A stretch of 64,000 bases of DNA, taken from positions 62,001 to 126,000 of the forward strand of contig NZ_FLSP01000004.1 of the NCBI RefSeq assembly GCF_900091315.1. The letters are read 5' to 3'. Shown one piece after another: positions 41,969 to 51,959 of this stretch. Under the pieces are notes generated by a model. The model saw nothing but the letters and a program-made list of their open reading frames with translations, had not been told where the DNA came from and did no database searches. The stretch's first letter is position 1, and each line of letters opens with the position of its first letter. Position numbers and translations under genes: made by a program. The stretch is from Streptomyces sp. DI166 (GTDB taxonomy: Bacteria; Actinomycetota; Actinomycetes; Streptomycetales; Streptomycetaceae).

Positions 41969-42730
41969 CTAGGACACGGGAACTTCGAGGGTGGCCAGGA
42001 CCGGGAGGTGGTCCGTGGCCGCCCTCAGGTCTTTTCCGGTGATGCCGGGCAGGTCCAGGGGGACTCCGCAGCCGGTGACCTCGATGCCCTTGGTGGCGAA
42101 GATGGCGTCGATGCGGCTGTGCGGCTCGGTGCGGGTCCAGGTGTGCTCGCCGCCGCGGGGGGCGGTGGCCCAGCAGTCCTGGAGGGTGCCGGTCAGTCGG
42201 GTGAAGGTGCGCCCGCCGGGGCGTTCGTTGAGGTCGCCGCCCGCGACGGCGTGGTCGACGCCGAGGCCGGCCAGGCGGTCCAGGAGCATGCCCGCCTGTT
42301 CGTGGCGCTCCCGCTTGTCCAGGCTGAGGTGACAGCTCAGGACGCCCAGGCGGGCGCCACCGAGGCGGACGACGGCGGTGGCGAAGCCGCGGCGGTGCTG
42401 TCCGGGGGTGAGCGGCAGCAGGACGTCCTCGGTGCGTTCGACCGTGGCGCGCAGGCCGCACAGGATCGCGGGACCGGCCGCGGTGGCCCCGCCGGTGAGA
42501 ATGACCAGGTCGGAGGCCTTGGCGAGGCGGGCCAGTTTCTTGCGCCAGCGGAAGAAGCGGGGGGCTTCCTGGACCAGGACCAGGTCCGGGGAGCAGGCGC
42601 GGATCACCCGGGCCAGGGCCACGGTGTCGTCGCGCATCGAGCGGATGTTGTAGCTCAGGACTCGGACGAGGGCTGAACCGTCAGGCATGCGGATCAATCT
42701 ACGCCTCATGGCTCGGGGCGCGAGGTTCAT
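41969..42730 (-). CDS. Endonuclease/exonuclease/phosphatase-family protein
   Basis: The protein has the EEP fold shared by DNase I, exonuclease III and some phosphatases. Motifs seen are VRVLSYNIRS (Asn), LVLVQEAPR (metal-binding Glu), VLSCHLSLDK, AVAGGDLNERP (catalytic Asp-x-Asn) and the final ATDHLPVLATL (Asp-His pair). No secretion signal is clear. DNA, RNA and phosphoester substrates are all possible. The ATG at 42730 is used, but ATGs at 42709 and 42688 are also in frame; the domain only needs the last of these. Confidence 0.85.
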   Translation of the reverse strand: MNLAPRAMRRRLIRMPDGSALVRVLSYNIRSMRDDTVALARVIRACSPDLVLVQEAPRFFRWRKKLARLAKASDLVILTGGATAAGPAILCGLRATVERTEDVLLPLTPGQHRRGFATAVVRLGGARLGVLSCHLSLDKRERHEQAGMLLDRLAGLGVDHAVAGGDLNERPGGRTFTRLTGTLQDCWATAPRGGEHTWTRTEPHSRIDAIFATKGIEVTGCGVPLDLPGITGKDLRAATDHLPVLATLEVPVS

Positions 42731-42801
42731 GCGCGACCGCCTTTCGGCCAGTCGTCGGTCGCGCCGTCCCCGCGCCCCCCGAGTGAGAGCGTGCGCCCCG
42801 C

Positions 42802-43755
42802 TTACATGATCGGGTCGGGCTCCCGGGCCAGGTCGGCCGCGCCCACCAGGCCCGCCTTGTTGCCCAGCTGGGCGGCGATCACATCGGCCACCGGGCGCCA
42901 GTTGCCGCCCACCAGCCAGCGCTTGTAGGACTTGCGGATCGGGTCCAGGACCAGGTCGCCCTCGTCGGACAGGCCGCCGCCGACGATGAAGGCGGACGGG
43001 TCGAAGAGGGAGGCCAGGTCGGCGAGACCGGCACCGGCCCAGCGGGCCAGCTCGCGGTAGGAGTCGACGGCGACCGGGCAGCCCTGGCGGGCGGCCATGG
43101 AGATGTGCTTGCCCTCGATGCCGTCGGGCGTGCCGTCGCCGAGCGCGAGCAGCACCTCGGCGCGCTCGGGGGTGGCGTTGGCGCGCTGCTTGGCGTACCG
43201 GACGAGGGCGCGGCCGGAGGCGTACTGCTCCCAGCAGCCCTGCGAGCCGCAGCCGCAGAGCAGGCCGTCCGGGACCATGCGGATGTGGCCGAACTCGGCG
43301 GCCACGCCGAAGTGGCCGCGGCGCAGCTTGTTGCCGATGATGATGCCGCCGCCGAGGCCGGTGCCGAGCGTGATGCAGATGACGTTGCGGTGACCCTTGC
43401 CCGCGCCGAACTTGTACTCGCCCCAGGCCGCCGCGTTGGCGTCGTTCTCGACGACGACGGGGAGGCCCACGCGGGCCTCGACCTTCTCCTTGAGCGGTTC
43501 CTGGCGCCAGTCGATGTTCGGCGCGAAGTAGACGGTCGAGCGCTGGCGGTTGACGTATCCTGCGGCACCGATTCCCACGCCGACGATGTCATGACCGGCG
43601 CGCGCCCCCTCCACCGCGGAGGCGATGGCGTCCACGATGCCCTCGGGCGTGCCCGGTGTCGGCACCGTGTGGGTCGAGAGGATGTTGCCTTCCTCGTCGA
43701 CCACGCCGGCCGCGATCTTCGTGCCGCCGATGTCGACGCCGATGGTGAGTCCCAT
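42802..43755 (-). CDS. glkA: Glucokinase, ROK family
   Basis: This enzyme phosphorylates glucose with ATP. In S. coelicolor it is also needed for carbon catabolite repression. The 317-residue protein has the ATP-binding start IGVDIGGTKIAAGVVD, the active-site segment VENDANAAAWGEYKFGAG, and the ROK zinc-binding motif CGCGSQGCWEQYASG. The ATG at 43755 is standard. It is the fifth gene of a minus-strand run from the metallophosphoesterase to the nuclease-fold gene. Confidence 0.96.
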   Translation of the reverse strand: MGLTIGVDIGGTKIAAGVVDEEGNILSTHTVPTPGTPEGIVDAIASAVEGARAGHDIVGVGIGAAGYVNRQRSTVYFAPNIDWRQEPLKEKVEARVGLPVVVENDANAAAWGEYKFGAGKGHRNVICITLGTGLGGGIIIGNKLRRGHFGVAAEFGHIRMVPDGLLCGCGSQGCWEQYASGRALVRYAKQRANATPERAEVLLALGDGTPDGIEGKHISMAARQGCPVAVDSYRELARWAGAGLADLASLFDPSAFIVGGGLSDEGDLVLDPIRKSYKRWLVGGNWRPVADVIAAQLGNKAGLVGAADLAREPDPIM

Positions 43756-43808
43756 GAATCCCTCAGTTTCGGTCGAGCCCCGCTATGGCCAACCGTACCC
43801 GAGCGGCT

Positions 43809-44297
43809 TCAGTCCAAGTCGATGCGTTCCCCGGGACCGGACTCGTCGCCGGGGTCCCGGCGCTCGCGCAGATCGCGGTCGTCGCCGGTGGTCCAGCGGC
43901 GTTCCTGGGCCTGGACGGCGGAGCGGTAGGCGGCGAGAAGTTCGTTGCCGGCCGCGGCGAGGTGGTCGAAGACGTCAGGGTTTCGTTCGATGACGGGTTC
44001 GACGGCGGCCTTGGCCTGCTGGACGACCTGCTTGACCACCTGCTGGGCGGCGGGTCCGGCGACCGCGCCGAGCAGCGGCGAGTTGAGCGAGGTCAGCTTC
44101 TCGCCGACGGCGTCGACGAGCTTGCGCAGTTCCTCGGCGGCCGAGCCGGGCGGCGGGCCGTACTGGGTGCGGCGGCGGGCCTGCTCCTCGGCGAGGTCCT
44201 CGGCGCACGCCGTCGCCCAGGCGTCGGCGTCCGTCGCCCGTACCTCGTCGAGCGGCTCCTCGCCCGGGACGTCGGAGGGCTGGGCCTCTTCGCTCAT
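43809..44297 (-). CDS. DUF5304-type conserved protein
   Basis: The 162-residue, acidic, mostly helical protein contains SAAEELRKLVDAVGEKLTSLNSPLLG and VVKQVVQQAKAAVEPVIERNPDVFDHLAAAGNELLAAYRSAVQ, segments conserved in the streptomycete family; key residues are ELRKLVDAV and ERNPDVFDHL. It has no signal peptide or transmembrane helix. Its function is unknown. It lies between the ArsA-like gene and glkA with gaps of 57 and 53 bp, so cotranscription with glucokinase is plausible. Confidence 0.8.
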   Translation of the reverse strand: MSEEAQPSDVPGEEPLDEVRATDADAWATACAEDLAEEQARRRTQYGPPPGSAAEELRKLVDAVGEKLTSLNSPLLGAVAGPAAQQVVKQVVQQAKAAVEPVIERNPDVFDHLAAAGNELLAAYRSAVQAQERRWTTGDDRDLRERRDPGDESGPGERIDLD

Positions 44298-44354
44298 GAC
44301 GGACTCCTGACTACGGTTCGTCCCTACGACGTTACCCGAACGGGCGTATCGGGT

Positions 44355-45515
44355 TCACCGGGCCGCGGGCCACAGCGCCGGATCGGGCGCGAACCGGACG
44401 CGCAGTTCGCCCTCGCGCAGGGAGGCGCCGTCGACGGTGCAGCGGCGCAGTGCGGAGGGCAGCGGGACGATCCGGCGGAACGGCCCGGCGGTGACGACGA
44501 GTTCGTCACCGCGCCGGACGAGGTCGAGGTCCTCGCGTATGGCGCCGGGCAGCGGGATGGTCCACACCAGGACGCCGTCGTCGGAGAGGTGGTCGGTGAT
44601 GGGCCACTCGACCGTGGAGGGTGCCGCGTTGACGGCCGTCCGCGCGCCGAGCGCGGCGAGGTCGTCGGCGCCGCGCGGGTCGTGCCCGAGGTGCGGGAGG
44701 ACCTGGACGTCGTAGGACTCCTGCCATTCCTCCAGCGTCTTGCGCTGCTGGGCGACGAGGGCGGGCGGCCAGTCCTCGGGGACGGCCCGGTTGGCGATCA
44801 GGGCCTCGGGGCGCAGTCCGCGCAGGGCGAGGGCGAGGACGGCCTCGCGTACGGCGTCGGAGCCGGCCGGGCCGGGCTCGGCGACCAGGCGTACGGCGGT
44901 GTCGCGGTCGGCGACGACGGCTTCGACGGCGGCGAGTTCGAGGTCCCAGCGGGCTGCGGTCTCGTAGAGCCACTCGGCGGGCATGGGGACCCCGGCCAGG
45001 CGGCCGAGAACGGGGCGCAGGGCGCGGGCGGCCTGGCGTTCCGGCGGGAGCAGGCGGCGCAGGTAGCGGCGGAGCTGCTCGGGGAGGGCGAGCAGGGCGA
45101 GGGCCTGCGCGGTGGCGGGGAGGTCGACGACGAGGAGGTCGTGCCGCTCGGAGAGGGCGGCGTCGCGCAGGGCGCGCAGCAGGGTCAGTTCCTCGGCGCC
45201 GGGGAGGGGGGTGACCTCCTCGGGGTCGAGGCGGGAGGCGCCGAGCAGGTCGAGGGCGGCGGTGGCGCGTTCCTGGAAGGCGGCGAGGTCGGCGCGGAAT
45301 CCGGCGGCGGCGTCGGGTCGCCAGAGGGTGAGCCGTTCCCCGGCCCGCACCGGCGCGGGGCCCGTGGCGGTGCCGAGGACGGCGCCCAGGGTGTCGGACC
45401 GGTCGGCGCTGAGCAGGAGGACCCGCTCGCCGTCACGCGCGGCGGTGAGGGCGGTGGCGGCGGCGACCGTGGTACGGCCGCTGCCGCCGGGCCCGGTGAT
45501 CAGGAGGGTGCGCAT
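44355..45515 (-). CDS. ArsA/GET3-like P-loop protein with altered Walker A
   Basis: The 386-residue protein has the ArsA/GET3 layout: P-loop, switch region, and a C-terminal HSP20-like beta domain (VEWPITDHL to the end). GET3 proteins move tail-anchored membrane proteins; ArsA drives arsenite export. Here the deviant Walker A reads GPGGSGRTT: the first lysine is Pro and the second, at residue 14, is Arg. Nucleotide hydrolysis is therefore doubtful. No arsenic genes are near, so the role is open. It lies 29 bp downstream of the SRPBCC gene. Confidence 0.83.
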   Translation of the reverse strand: MRTLLITGPGGSGRTTVAAATALTAARDGERVLLLSADRSDTLGAVLGTATGPAPVRAGERLTLWRPDAAAGFRADLAAFQERATAALDLLGASRLDPEEVTPLPGAEELTLLRALRDAALSERHDLLVVDLPATAQALALLALPEQLRRYLRRLLPPERQAARALRPVLGRLAGVPMPAEWLYETAARWDLELAAVEAVVADRDTAVRLVAEPGPAGSDAVREAVLALALRGLRPEALIANRAVPEDWPPALVAQQRKTLEEWQESYDVQVLPHLGHDPRGADDLAALGARTAVNAAPSTVEWPITDHLSDDGVLVWTIPLPGAIREDLDLVRRGDELVVTAGPFRRIVPLPSALRRCTVDGASLREGELRVRFAPDPALWPAAR

Positions 45516-45544
45516 GAGGGTGAACGGTAGGGCACGGCTCCGCG

Positions 45545-45988
45545 CTACTTGCTACCCGACTCCACCCGCTTCTTCAGTCCGGCCAGCGCGCGGTCGATGA
45601 TGACCTTCTCCGCCTTGCGCTTGATCATGCCGAGCATGGGGATCTTGACGTCGACGGTCAGCACGTAGGTGACCTCGGTGGAGCCGGCGCCGGCCGGCTT
45701 GAGGATGTACGAGCCGTCCAGGGAGCGCAGCATCTGGGACTTCACCAGGGTCCAGGAGACCTCGTGGTCGCCGGTCCAGGTGTAGGCGAGCACCTGGTCG
45801 TCCTTGATCGCGCCGGCGTCCATCACCAGGCGCACCTGCTCGGCGCGGCCCTGGGCGTCGGTGGCCAGCACCTCCGCCTCCTTCACCTCGCCGGTCCAGT
45901 CGGGGTAGCGGGCGAAGTCGGCGATCACCCCCATGACGTCGGCCGGTGCAGCCTCGATCGTGATGCTCGAACTGGTGTGTTCCGCCAT
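45545..45988 (-). CDS. SRPBCC/polyketide cyclase-type lipid-binding protein
   Basis: The 147-residue protein has the START/SRPBCC helix-grip fold: SITIEAAPADVMGVIADFARYPDWTGEVKEAEVL is the typical N-terminal strand-helix, with YPDWTGEVKE as its core. The C-terminal helix IIDRALAGLKKRVESGSK closes the cavity. Such proteins bind hydrophobic ligands. The ATG at 45988 follows GGAGGAG and is clearly better than upstream starts. It is operon-linked to the ArsA-like gene, which may point to handling of a hydrophobic cargo. Confidence 0.9.
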   Translation of the reverse strand: MAEHTSSSITIEAAPADVMGVIADFARYPDWTGEVKEAEVLATDAQGRAEQVRLVMDAGAIKDDQVLAYTWTGDHEVSWTLVKSQMLRSLDGSYILKPAGAGSTEVTYVLTVDVKIPMLGMIKRKAEKVIIDRALAGLKKRVESGSK

Positions 45989-46054
45989 CGTCGTGGCTCC
46001 TCCAGATGCGGGCCGAAAGGTCGTCCTCATACGCACGTGTGTGCAGCGTGAAGG

Positions 46055-46870
46055 CTACCGCGCGGCCGACCCGCCGAACTCCAGCGCCCATGGCTTCCCG
46101 GTCCCGGCGAAGTGGCCGACGTTCACGCACTCCGTCGATCCGACCCGCATCCGGCGCACCAGGGGCTGGTGCACATGCCCGAACAGGGAGTAACGGGGCC
46201 GGGTCCGCCGGATCGCCTCCAGCAGGGCCCGGCTGCCCCGCTCGAAGCGGCGGGCGACGGTGTCGTAGACCAGTTCCGGGACCTCCGGCGGGATGTGGGT
46301 GCACAGCACGTCCACCTCGCCGACCGCCTCGATCTTCGCGGCGTACTCCTCGTCGCTGATCTCGTACGGGGTGCGCATCGGGGTCCTCAGGCCGCCGCCG
46401 ACGAAGCCGAAGGTCCAGCCGCCGATCTCGACGCGCTGTCCGTCCAGCACGGTGGTGCCGGGCCCGGCGTACTCCGGCCACAGGGGCGGCATGTCGACAT
46501 TGCCGTAGGTGGCGTACGTCGGGGTCGGGAAGGCCGCGAAGAGTTCGGCGTACTGCTTGCGGACCGCTTTCTCGATCACCGCGCCCCGGTCGGCGCCGAT
46601 TCCGGCCCACAGCCGGGCGCCGAATTGGCGGGCTTCCTCGTAGCGGCGGGCGGTGCGCAGCTCCACGATGCGGTCGGCGTTCTCCACGCCGAACAGATCG
46701 GGGAAGATGCCGCGGGAGTGGTCGGCGTAGTCGAGGAAGAGGACCAGGTCACCCAGGCAGATCAGGGCGTCCGCGCCGTCGCCGGCTCTGGCCAGGTCAC
46801 GGACGTTGCCGTGTACGTCGCTGACCACATGAACGCGCGTCCTGCTGTTACCGGCTGGTGTGGATGCCAT
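46055..46870 (-). CDS. Metallophosphoesterase
   Basis: The 271-residue calcineurin-like phosphoesterase shows the five metal-binding blocks: VHVVSDVHGN (DxH), ALICLGDLV (GD), ATYGNVD (GNxx), VLCTHIPPE (H) and SLFGHVHQP (GHxH). Typical activities are phosphodiesterase or phosphomonoesterase with Mn or Fe; the substrate is unknown. It is the most upstream gene of the minus-strand run through SRPBCC, ArsA-like, DUF5304 and glucokinase. The ATG at 46870 was used; a start 9 bp upstream is possible. Confidence 0.9.
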   Translation of the reverse strand: MASTPAGNSRTRVHVVSDVHGNVRDLARAGDGADALICLGDLVLFLDYADHSRGIFPDLFGVENADRIVELRTARRYEEARQFGARLWAGIGADRGAVIEKAVRKQYAELFAAFPTPTYATYGNVDMPPLWPEYAGPGTTVLDGQRVEIGGWTFGFVGGGLRTPMRTPYEISDEEYAAKIEAVGEVDVLCTHIPPEVPELVYDTVARRFERGSRALLEAIRRTRPRYSLFGHVHQPLVRRMRVGSTECVNVGHFAGTGKPWALEFGGSAAR

Positions 46871-47042
46871 GGCGATCAAGCGTAGGCCTGTGCGCCATGC
46901 GTGAACAGTGGCGGCCGGACCTGCGGTTACTGGCTAGTCGTCAAACCGGTCGACTACTGTGCGCAGCAGAAGCACCCATGCTTGCGGTAGCGAACCGTGT
47001 GACGCAGCGAACATCTCGCCGGACCCTCTGTCGAAGAAGCCA

Positions 47043-47054
47043 TACCGGCGGGTA
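47043..47054. promoter_or_regulatory. Inverted repeat TACCGGCGGGTA upstream of acyl-CoA ligase
   Basis: TACC and GGTA arms surround GGCG, about 130 bp before the ligase start, in a 312-bp gap between divergent genes. Short GC-rich palindromes of this kind occur in front of actinobacterial fatty-acid genes, but the regulator is not identified here. No gene was seen elsewhere in 46871-47182. Confidence 0.35.
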
Positions 47055-47182
47055 ACGTCCGGGCAGTCCAGTCGTGCTCAGGATTTCAACCACCGGGATT
47101 CCTGGGTACCTGCCCGAGCCTTGGACCGCACCGTCGCATCACACAATGTCGTGGCGCCGGCGCCCTATGAGGAGCAGCAGTC

Positions 47183-48979
47183 TTGCGCGAGTTCAGCCTT
47201 CCGGCTATGTACGAGGTCCCCGCGGACGGCAATCTGACCGACATCGTCCGCAGAAACGCCGCGCAGCATCCCGACGTCGCCGTCATCGCCCGCAAGGTCG
47301 ACGGTGTCTGGCAGGACGTCACGGCCACCGCTTTCCTCGCCGAGGTGCGCGCCGCCGCCAAGGGCCTGATCGCGGCCGGGGTGCAGCCGGGCGACCGGAT
47401 CGCCCTGATGTCCCGCACCCGCTACGAGTGGACCCTGCTGGACTTCGCGATCTGGTCCGCGGGCGCGATCACGGTCCCGGTGTACGAGACCAGCTCGGCC
47501 GAGCAGGTGCAGTGGATCCTCGGCGACTCGGGCGCGACCGCCATCGTTACCGAGCTGGACACCCACACCGCGGCCGTGGAGTCGGTGCGCGACCGGCTGC
47601 CCGCGCTCAAGCACCTGTGGCAGATCGAGGGCGGCGCCGTCGAGGAGCTGACCCGGCTCGGCCAGGACGTCAGCGACAAGTCGGTCGACGAGCGCAGCTC
47701 GCTGGCGAAGGCCGACGACCCGGCGACCATCGTGTACACCTCGGGCACCACCGGCCGTCCCAAGGGCTGTGTGCTCACCCACCGCAACTTCTTCGCCGAG
47801 TGCGGCAACGTGGTGGAGCGGCTGCGGCCGCTGTTCCGCACCGGTGAGTGCTCGGTGCTGCTGTTCCTGCCGCTGGCGCACGTCTTCGGGCGGATGGTGC
47901 AGATCGCGCCGATGGTGGCGCCGATCAAGCTGGGCACGGTCCCGGACATCAAGAACCTCACCGACGAGCTGGCGACCTTCCGCCCGACGCTGATCCTGGG
48001 CGTGCCGCGGGTCTTCGAGAAGGTCTACAACTCGGCCCGCGCCAAGGCGCAGGCGGACGGCAAGGGCAAGATCTTCGACAAGGCCGCGGACACCGCGATC
48101 GCCTACAGCAAGGCGCTGGACGACCCCTCCGGCCCGTCGATCGGCCTGAAGCTCAAGCACAAGGTCTTCGACCGGCTGGTCTACAGCAAGCTGCGCGCGG
48201 TCCTGGGCGGCCGGGGCGAGTACGCGATCTCCGGCGGGGCGCCGCTGGGCGAGCGGCTCGGTCACTTCTTCCGCGGTATCGGCTTCACGGTGCTGGAGGG
48301 CTACGGCCTGACCGAGACCTGCGCGGCCACCGCGTTCAACCCGTGGGACCGGCAGAAGATCGGCACGGTCGGCCAGCCGCTGCCGGGCTCGGTGGTGCGC
48401 ATCGCGGACGACGGCGAGGTGCTGCTGCACGGCGAGCACATCTTCAAGGAGTACTGGAACAACCCGGGGGCCACCGAGGAGGCGCTGCGGGACGGCTGGT
48501 TCCACTCGGGCGACATCGGCACCCTCGACGAGGACGGCTACCTCAGGATCACCGGCCGCAAGAAGGAGATCCTGGTGACCGCGGGCGGCAAGAACGTCGC
48601 CCCGGCGGTGATCGAGGACCGGATCCGGGCGCACGCGCTGGTCGCGGAGTGCATGGTGGTCGGCGACGGGCGGCCGTTCGTGGGCGCGCTGGTCACCATC
48701 GACGAGGAGTTCCTGGGCCGGTGGGCCGCCGAGCACGGCAAGCCGGAGGGGTCCACCGCGGCGTCGCTGCGTGAGGACGCGGACCTGCTGGCCGCCATCC
48801 AGTCGGCGGTCGACGACGGCAACGCCGCGGTGTCCAAGGCGGAATCGGTGCGGAAGTTCCGCATTCTGTCCTCCCAGTTCACGGAGGAGTCGGGCCACCT
48901 GACGCCGTCGCTGAAGCTGAAGCGGAACGTGGTGGCGAAGGACTTCGCGCAGGAGATCGAGGCGATCTACGCGAAGTAG
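47183..48979 (+). CDS. Long-chain fatty acid--CoA ligase (AMP-binding)
   Basis: This enzyme activates fatty acids to acyl-CoA through an acyl-adenylate. The 598-residue protein has the AMP-binding P-loop YTSGTTGRPKGCVLTHRN, the ACS motif GYGLTETCAATAFNP, HSGDIGTLDEDGYLRITGRKKE and the C-terminal catalytic Lys region LTPSLKLKR. The start is a TTG, preceded by GAGGAG at 9-14 bp. It is most like FadD15-type/bubblegum ligases, with a membrane-peripheral location. It converges with the cholesterol oxidase gene 13 bp away. Confidence 0.93.
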   Translation: MREFSLPAMYEVPADGNLTDIVRRNAAQHPDVAVIARKVDGVWQDVTATAFLAEVRAAAKGLIAAGVQPGDRIALMSRTRYEWTLLDFAIWSAGAITVPVYETSSAEQVQWILGDSGATAIVTELDTHTAAVESVRDRLPALKHLWQIEGGAVEELTRLGQDVSDKSVDERSSLAKADDPATIVYTSGTTGRPKGCVLTHRNFFAECGNVVERLRPLFRTGECSVLLFLPLAHVFGRMVQIAPMVAPIKLGTVPDIKNLTDELATFRPTLILGVPRVFEKVYNSARAKAQADGKGKIFDKAADTAIAYSKALDDPSGPSIGLKLKHKVFDRLVYSKLRAVLGGRGEYAISGGAPLGERLGHFFRGIGFTVLEGYGLTETCAATAFNPWDRQKIGTVGQPLPGSVVRIADDGEVLLHGEHIFKEYWNNPGATEEALRDGWFHSGDIGTLDEDGYLRITGRKKEILVTAGGKNVAPAVIEDRIRAHALVAECMVVGDGRPFVGALVTIDEEFLGRWAAEHGKPEGSTAASLREDADLLAAIQSAVDDGNAAVSKAESVRKFRILSSQFTEESGHLTPSLKLKRNVVAKDFAQEIEAIYAK

Positions 48980-48992
48980 TCACGGCCTGCGG

Positions 48993-50696
<1,704 letters not shown>

Positions 50697-51839
50697 TCAC
50701 AGCAGCGTCCTCAACCTCTCCGCCAGCAGGTCCCAGCGCCACTTCTCCTCGACCCACTCCCGTCCCCGCTCCCCCATCCGGCGCCGCAGTTCGGCATCGC
50801 CGAGCAGGGCGGTGATGCGGTCGGCGGCCTGGCTCGGGGAACCGCCGCGGACCACCCAGCCGGTCTCGCCGTCGAGGACCGCGTCGGGGGCCCCGCCGGA
50901 GTCGCCCGCGACCACCGGCAGCCCGGTCGCCGAGGCTTCGAGGTAGACGATGCCGAGGCCCTCCACGTCCAGGCCCCGGCGACGGGTGCGGCACGGCATG
51001 GCGAACACGTCACCGGCGCCGTAGTGGGCGGGCAGCTCGGCCCAGGGCACCGAGCCGGTGAAGCGGACCGAGTCGGCCACGCCGGTGTCCCGGGCCAGCC
51101 TGCGCAGATCCTGCTCGTACGGGCCGCCGCCGACGATCAGCAGCACCGCGTCCGGCTCCTTCGCGAGGATCCGGGGCATCGCGAGGATCAGCGTGTCCTG
51201 TCCCTTGCGCGGGACCAGCCGGGAGACGCACACCACCACGGGCCGGTCGGTCAGCCCCAGCCGGGCCCGGACCCCCGCGCCGCCGGAGCCGGGGTGGAAG
51301 GTCTTCTCGTCCACGCCCGGGGGCAGCTGCACCATCCGGGAGGCCGCCTCCGGAGAGAGCGCGCCCGCGATCCGCGACCGGGTGTACTCGCCGAGATAGG
51401 TGATCGTGTCCGTGGAGTCCCCGATCCGCCGCAGCAGTTGCCGCGAGGCGGGCAGCTGGGCCCAGCCGGCCTCGTGCCCGTGGGTGGTGGCGACCAGCCG
51501 CCGCGCCCCCGCCTTGCGCAGCGCCGGAGCCATCAGGCCGAGCGGGGCCGCGGCCCCGAACCACACCGAGGTGCAGCCGTGCTCCCGCAGCAGCCCGACC
51601 GCGCGCCGGGTCACCCCCGGGGTCGGCAGCAGCATCGTCGTGGAGTCGCGTACGACGGTGAAGGGCTGTTCCGCGTCGAAGGCGGCCGTCGCCTCGGCGC
51701 CCTCCCGGCCGCGCTTCCAGGTGGAGGCGTAGACGACCAGCCGCTCCGGGTCCAGCCGCAGCGCCATGTTGTGCAGGAAGGCCTGGATGCCGCCGGGGCG
51801 GGGCGGGAAGTCGTTCGTCACGATGAGCGTCTTGTGCAT
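50697..51839 (-). CDS. pimB: GT4 glycosyltransferase, PimB-like mannosyltransferase
   Basis: The 380-residue GT-B glycosyltransferase aligns from memory along its length with mycobacterial PimB' (Rv2188c), which adds the second mannose to phosphatidylinositol mannosides from GDP-mannose. Shared segments are LIVTNDFPPRPGGIQAFL, SVWFGAAAPLGLMAP, VVCVSRLVPRKGQDTL, FAMPCRTRRRGLDVEGLGIVYLEA and WRWDLLAERL. It acts at the inner face of the membrane. It diverges from a GT87 mannosyltransferase across 120 bp, supporting a shared role in PIM-type lipids. Confidence 0.85.
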   Translation of the reverse strand: MHKTLIVTNDFPPRPGGIQAFLHNMALRLDPERLVVYASTWKRGREGAEATAAFDAEQPFTVVRDSTTMLLPTPGVTRRAVGLLREHGCTSVWFGAAAPLGLMAPALRKAGARRLVATTHGHEAGWAQLPASRQLLRRIGDSTDTITYLGEYTRSRIAGALSPEAASRMVQLPPGVDEKTFHPGSGGAGVRARLGLTDRPVVVCVSRLVPRKGQDTLILAMPRILAKEPDAVLLIVGGGPYEQDLRRLARDTGVADSVRFTGSVPWAELPAHYGAGDVFAMPCRTRRRGLDVEGLGIVYLEASATGLPVVAGDSGGAPDAVLDGETGWVVRGGSPSQAADRITALLGDAELRRRMGERGREWVEEKWRWDLLAERLRTLL

Positions 51840-51959
51840 CGCGGCCGACCCTATCGGAGGCGCCGCGCACAGCGCGTCACGGCCGCCCTGGTGGCCGACC
51901 CACAGCCCGGCGGGACATCATGGTGCCCTCGACGGCGAGCACGAACGGCAGGGGACCAG

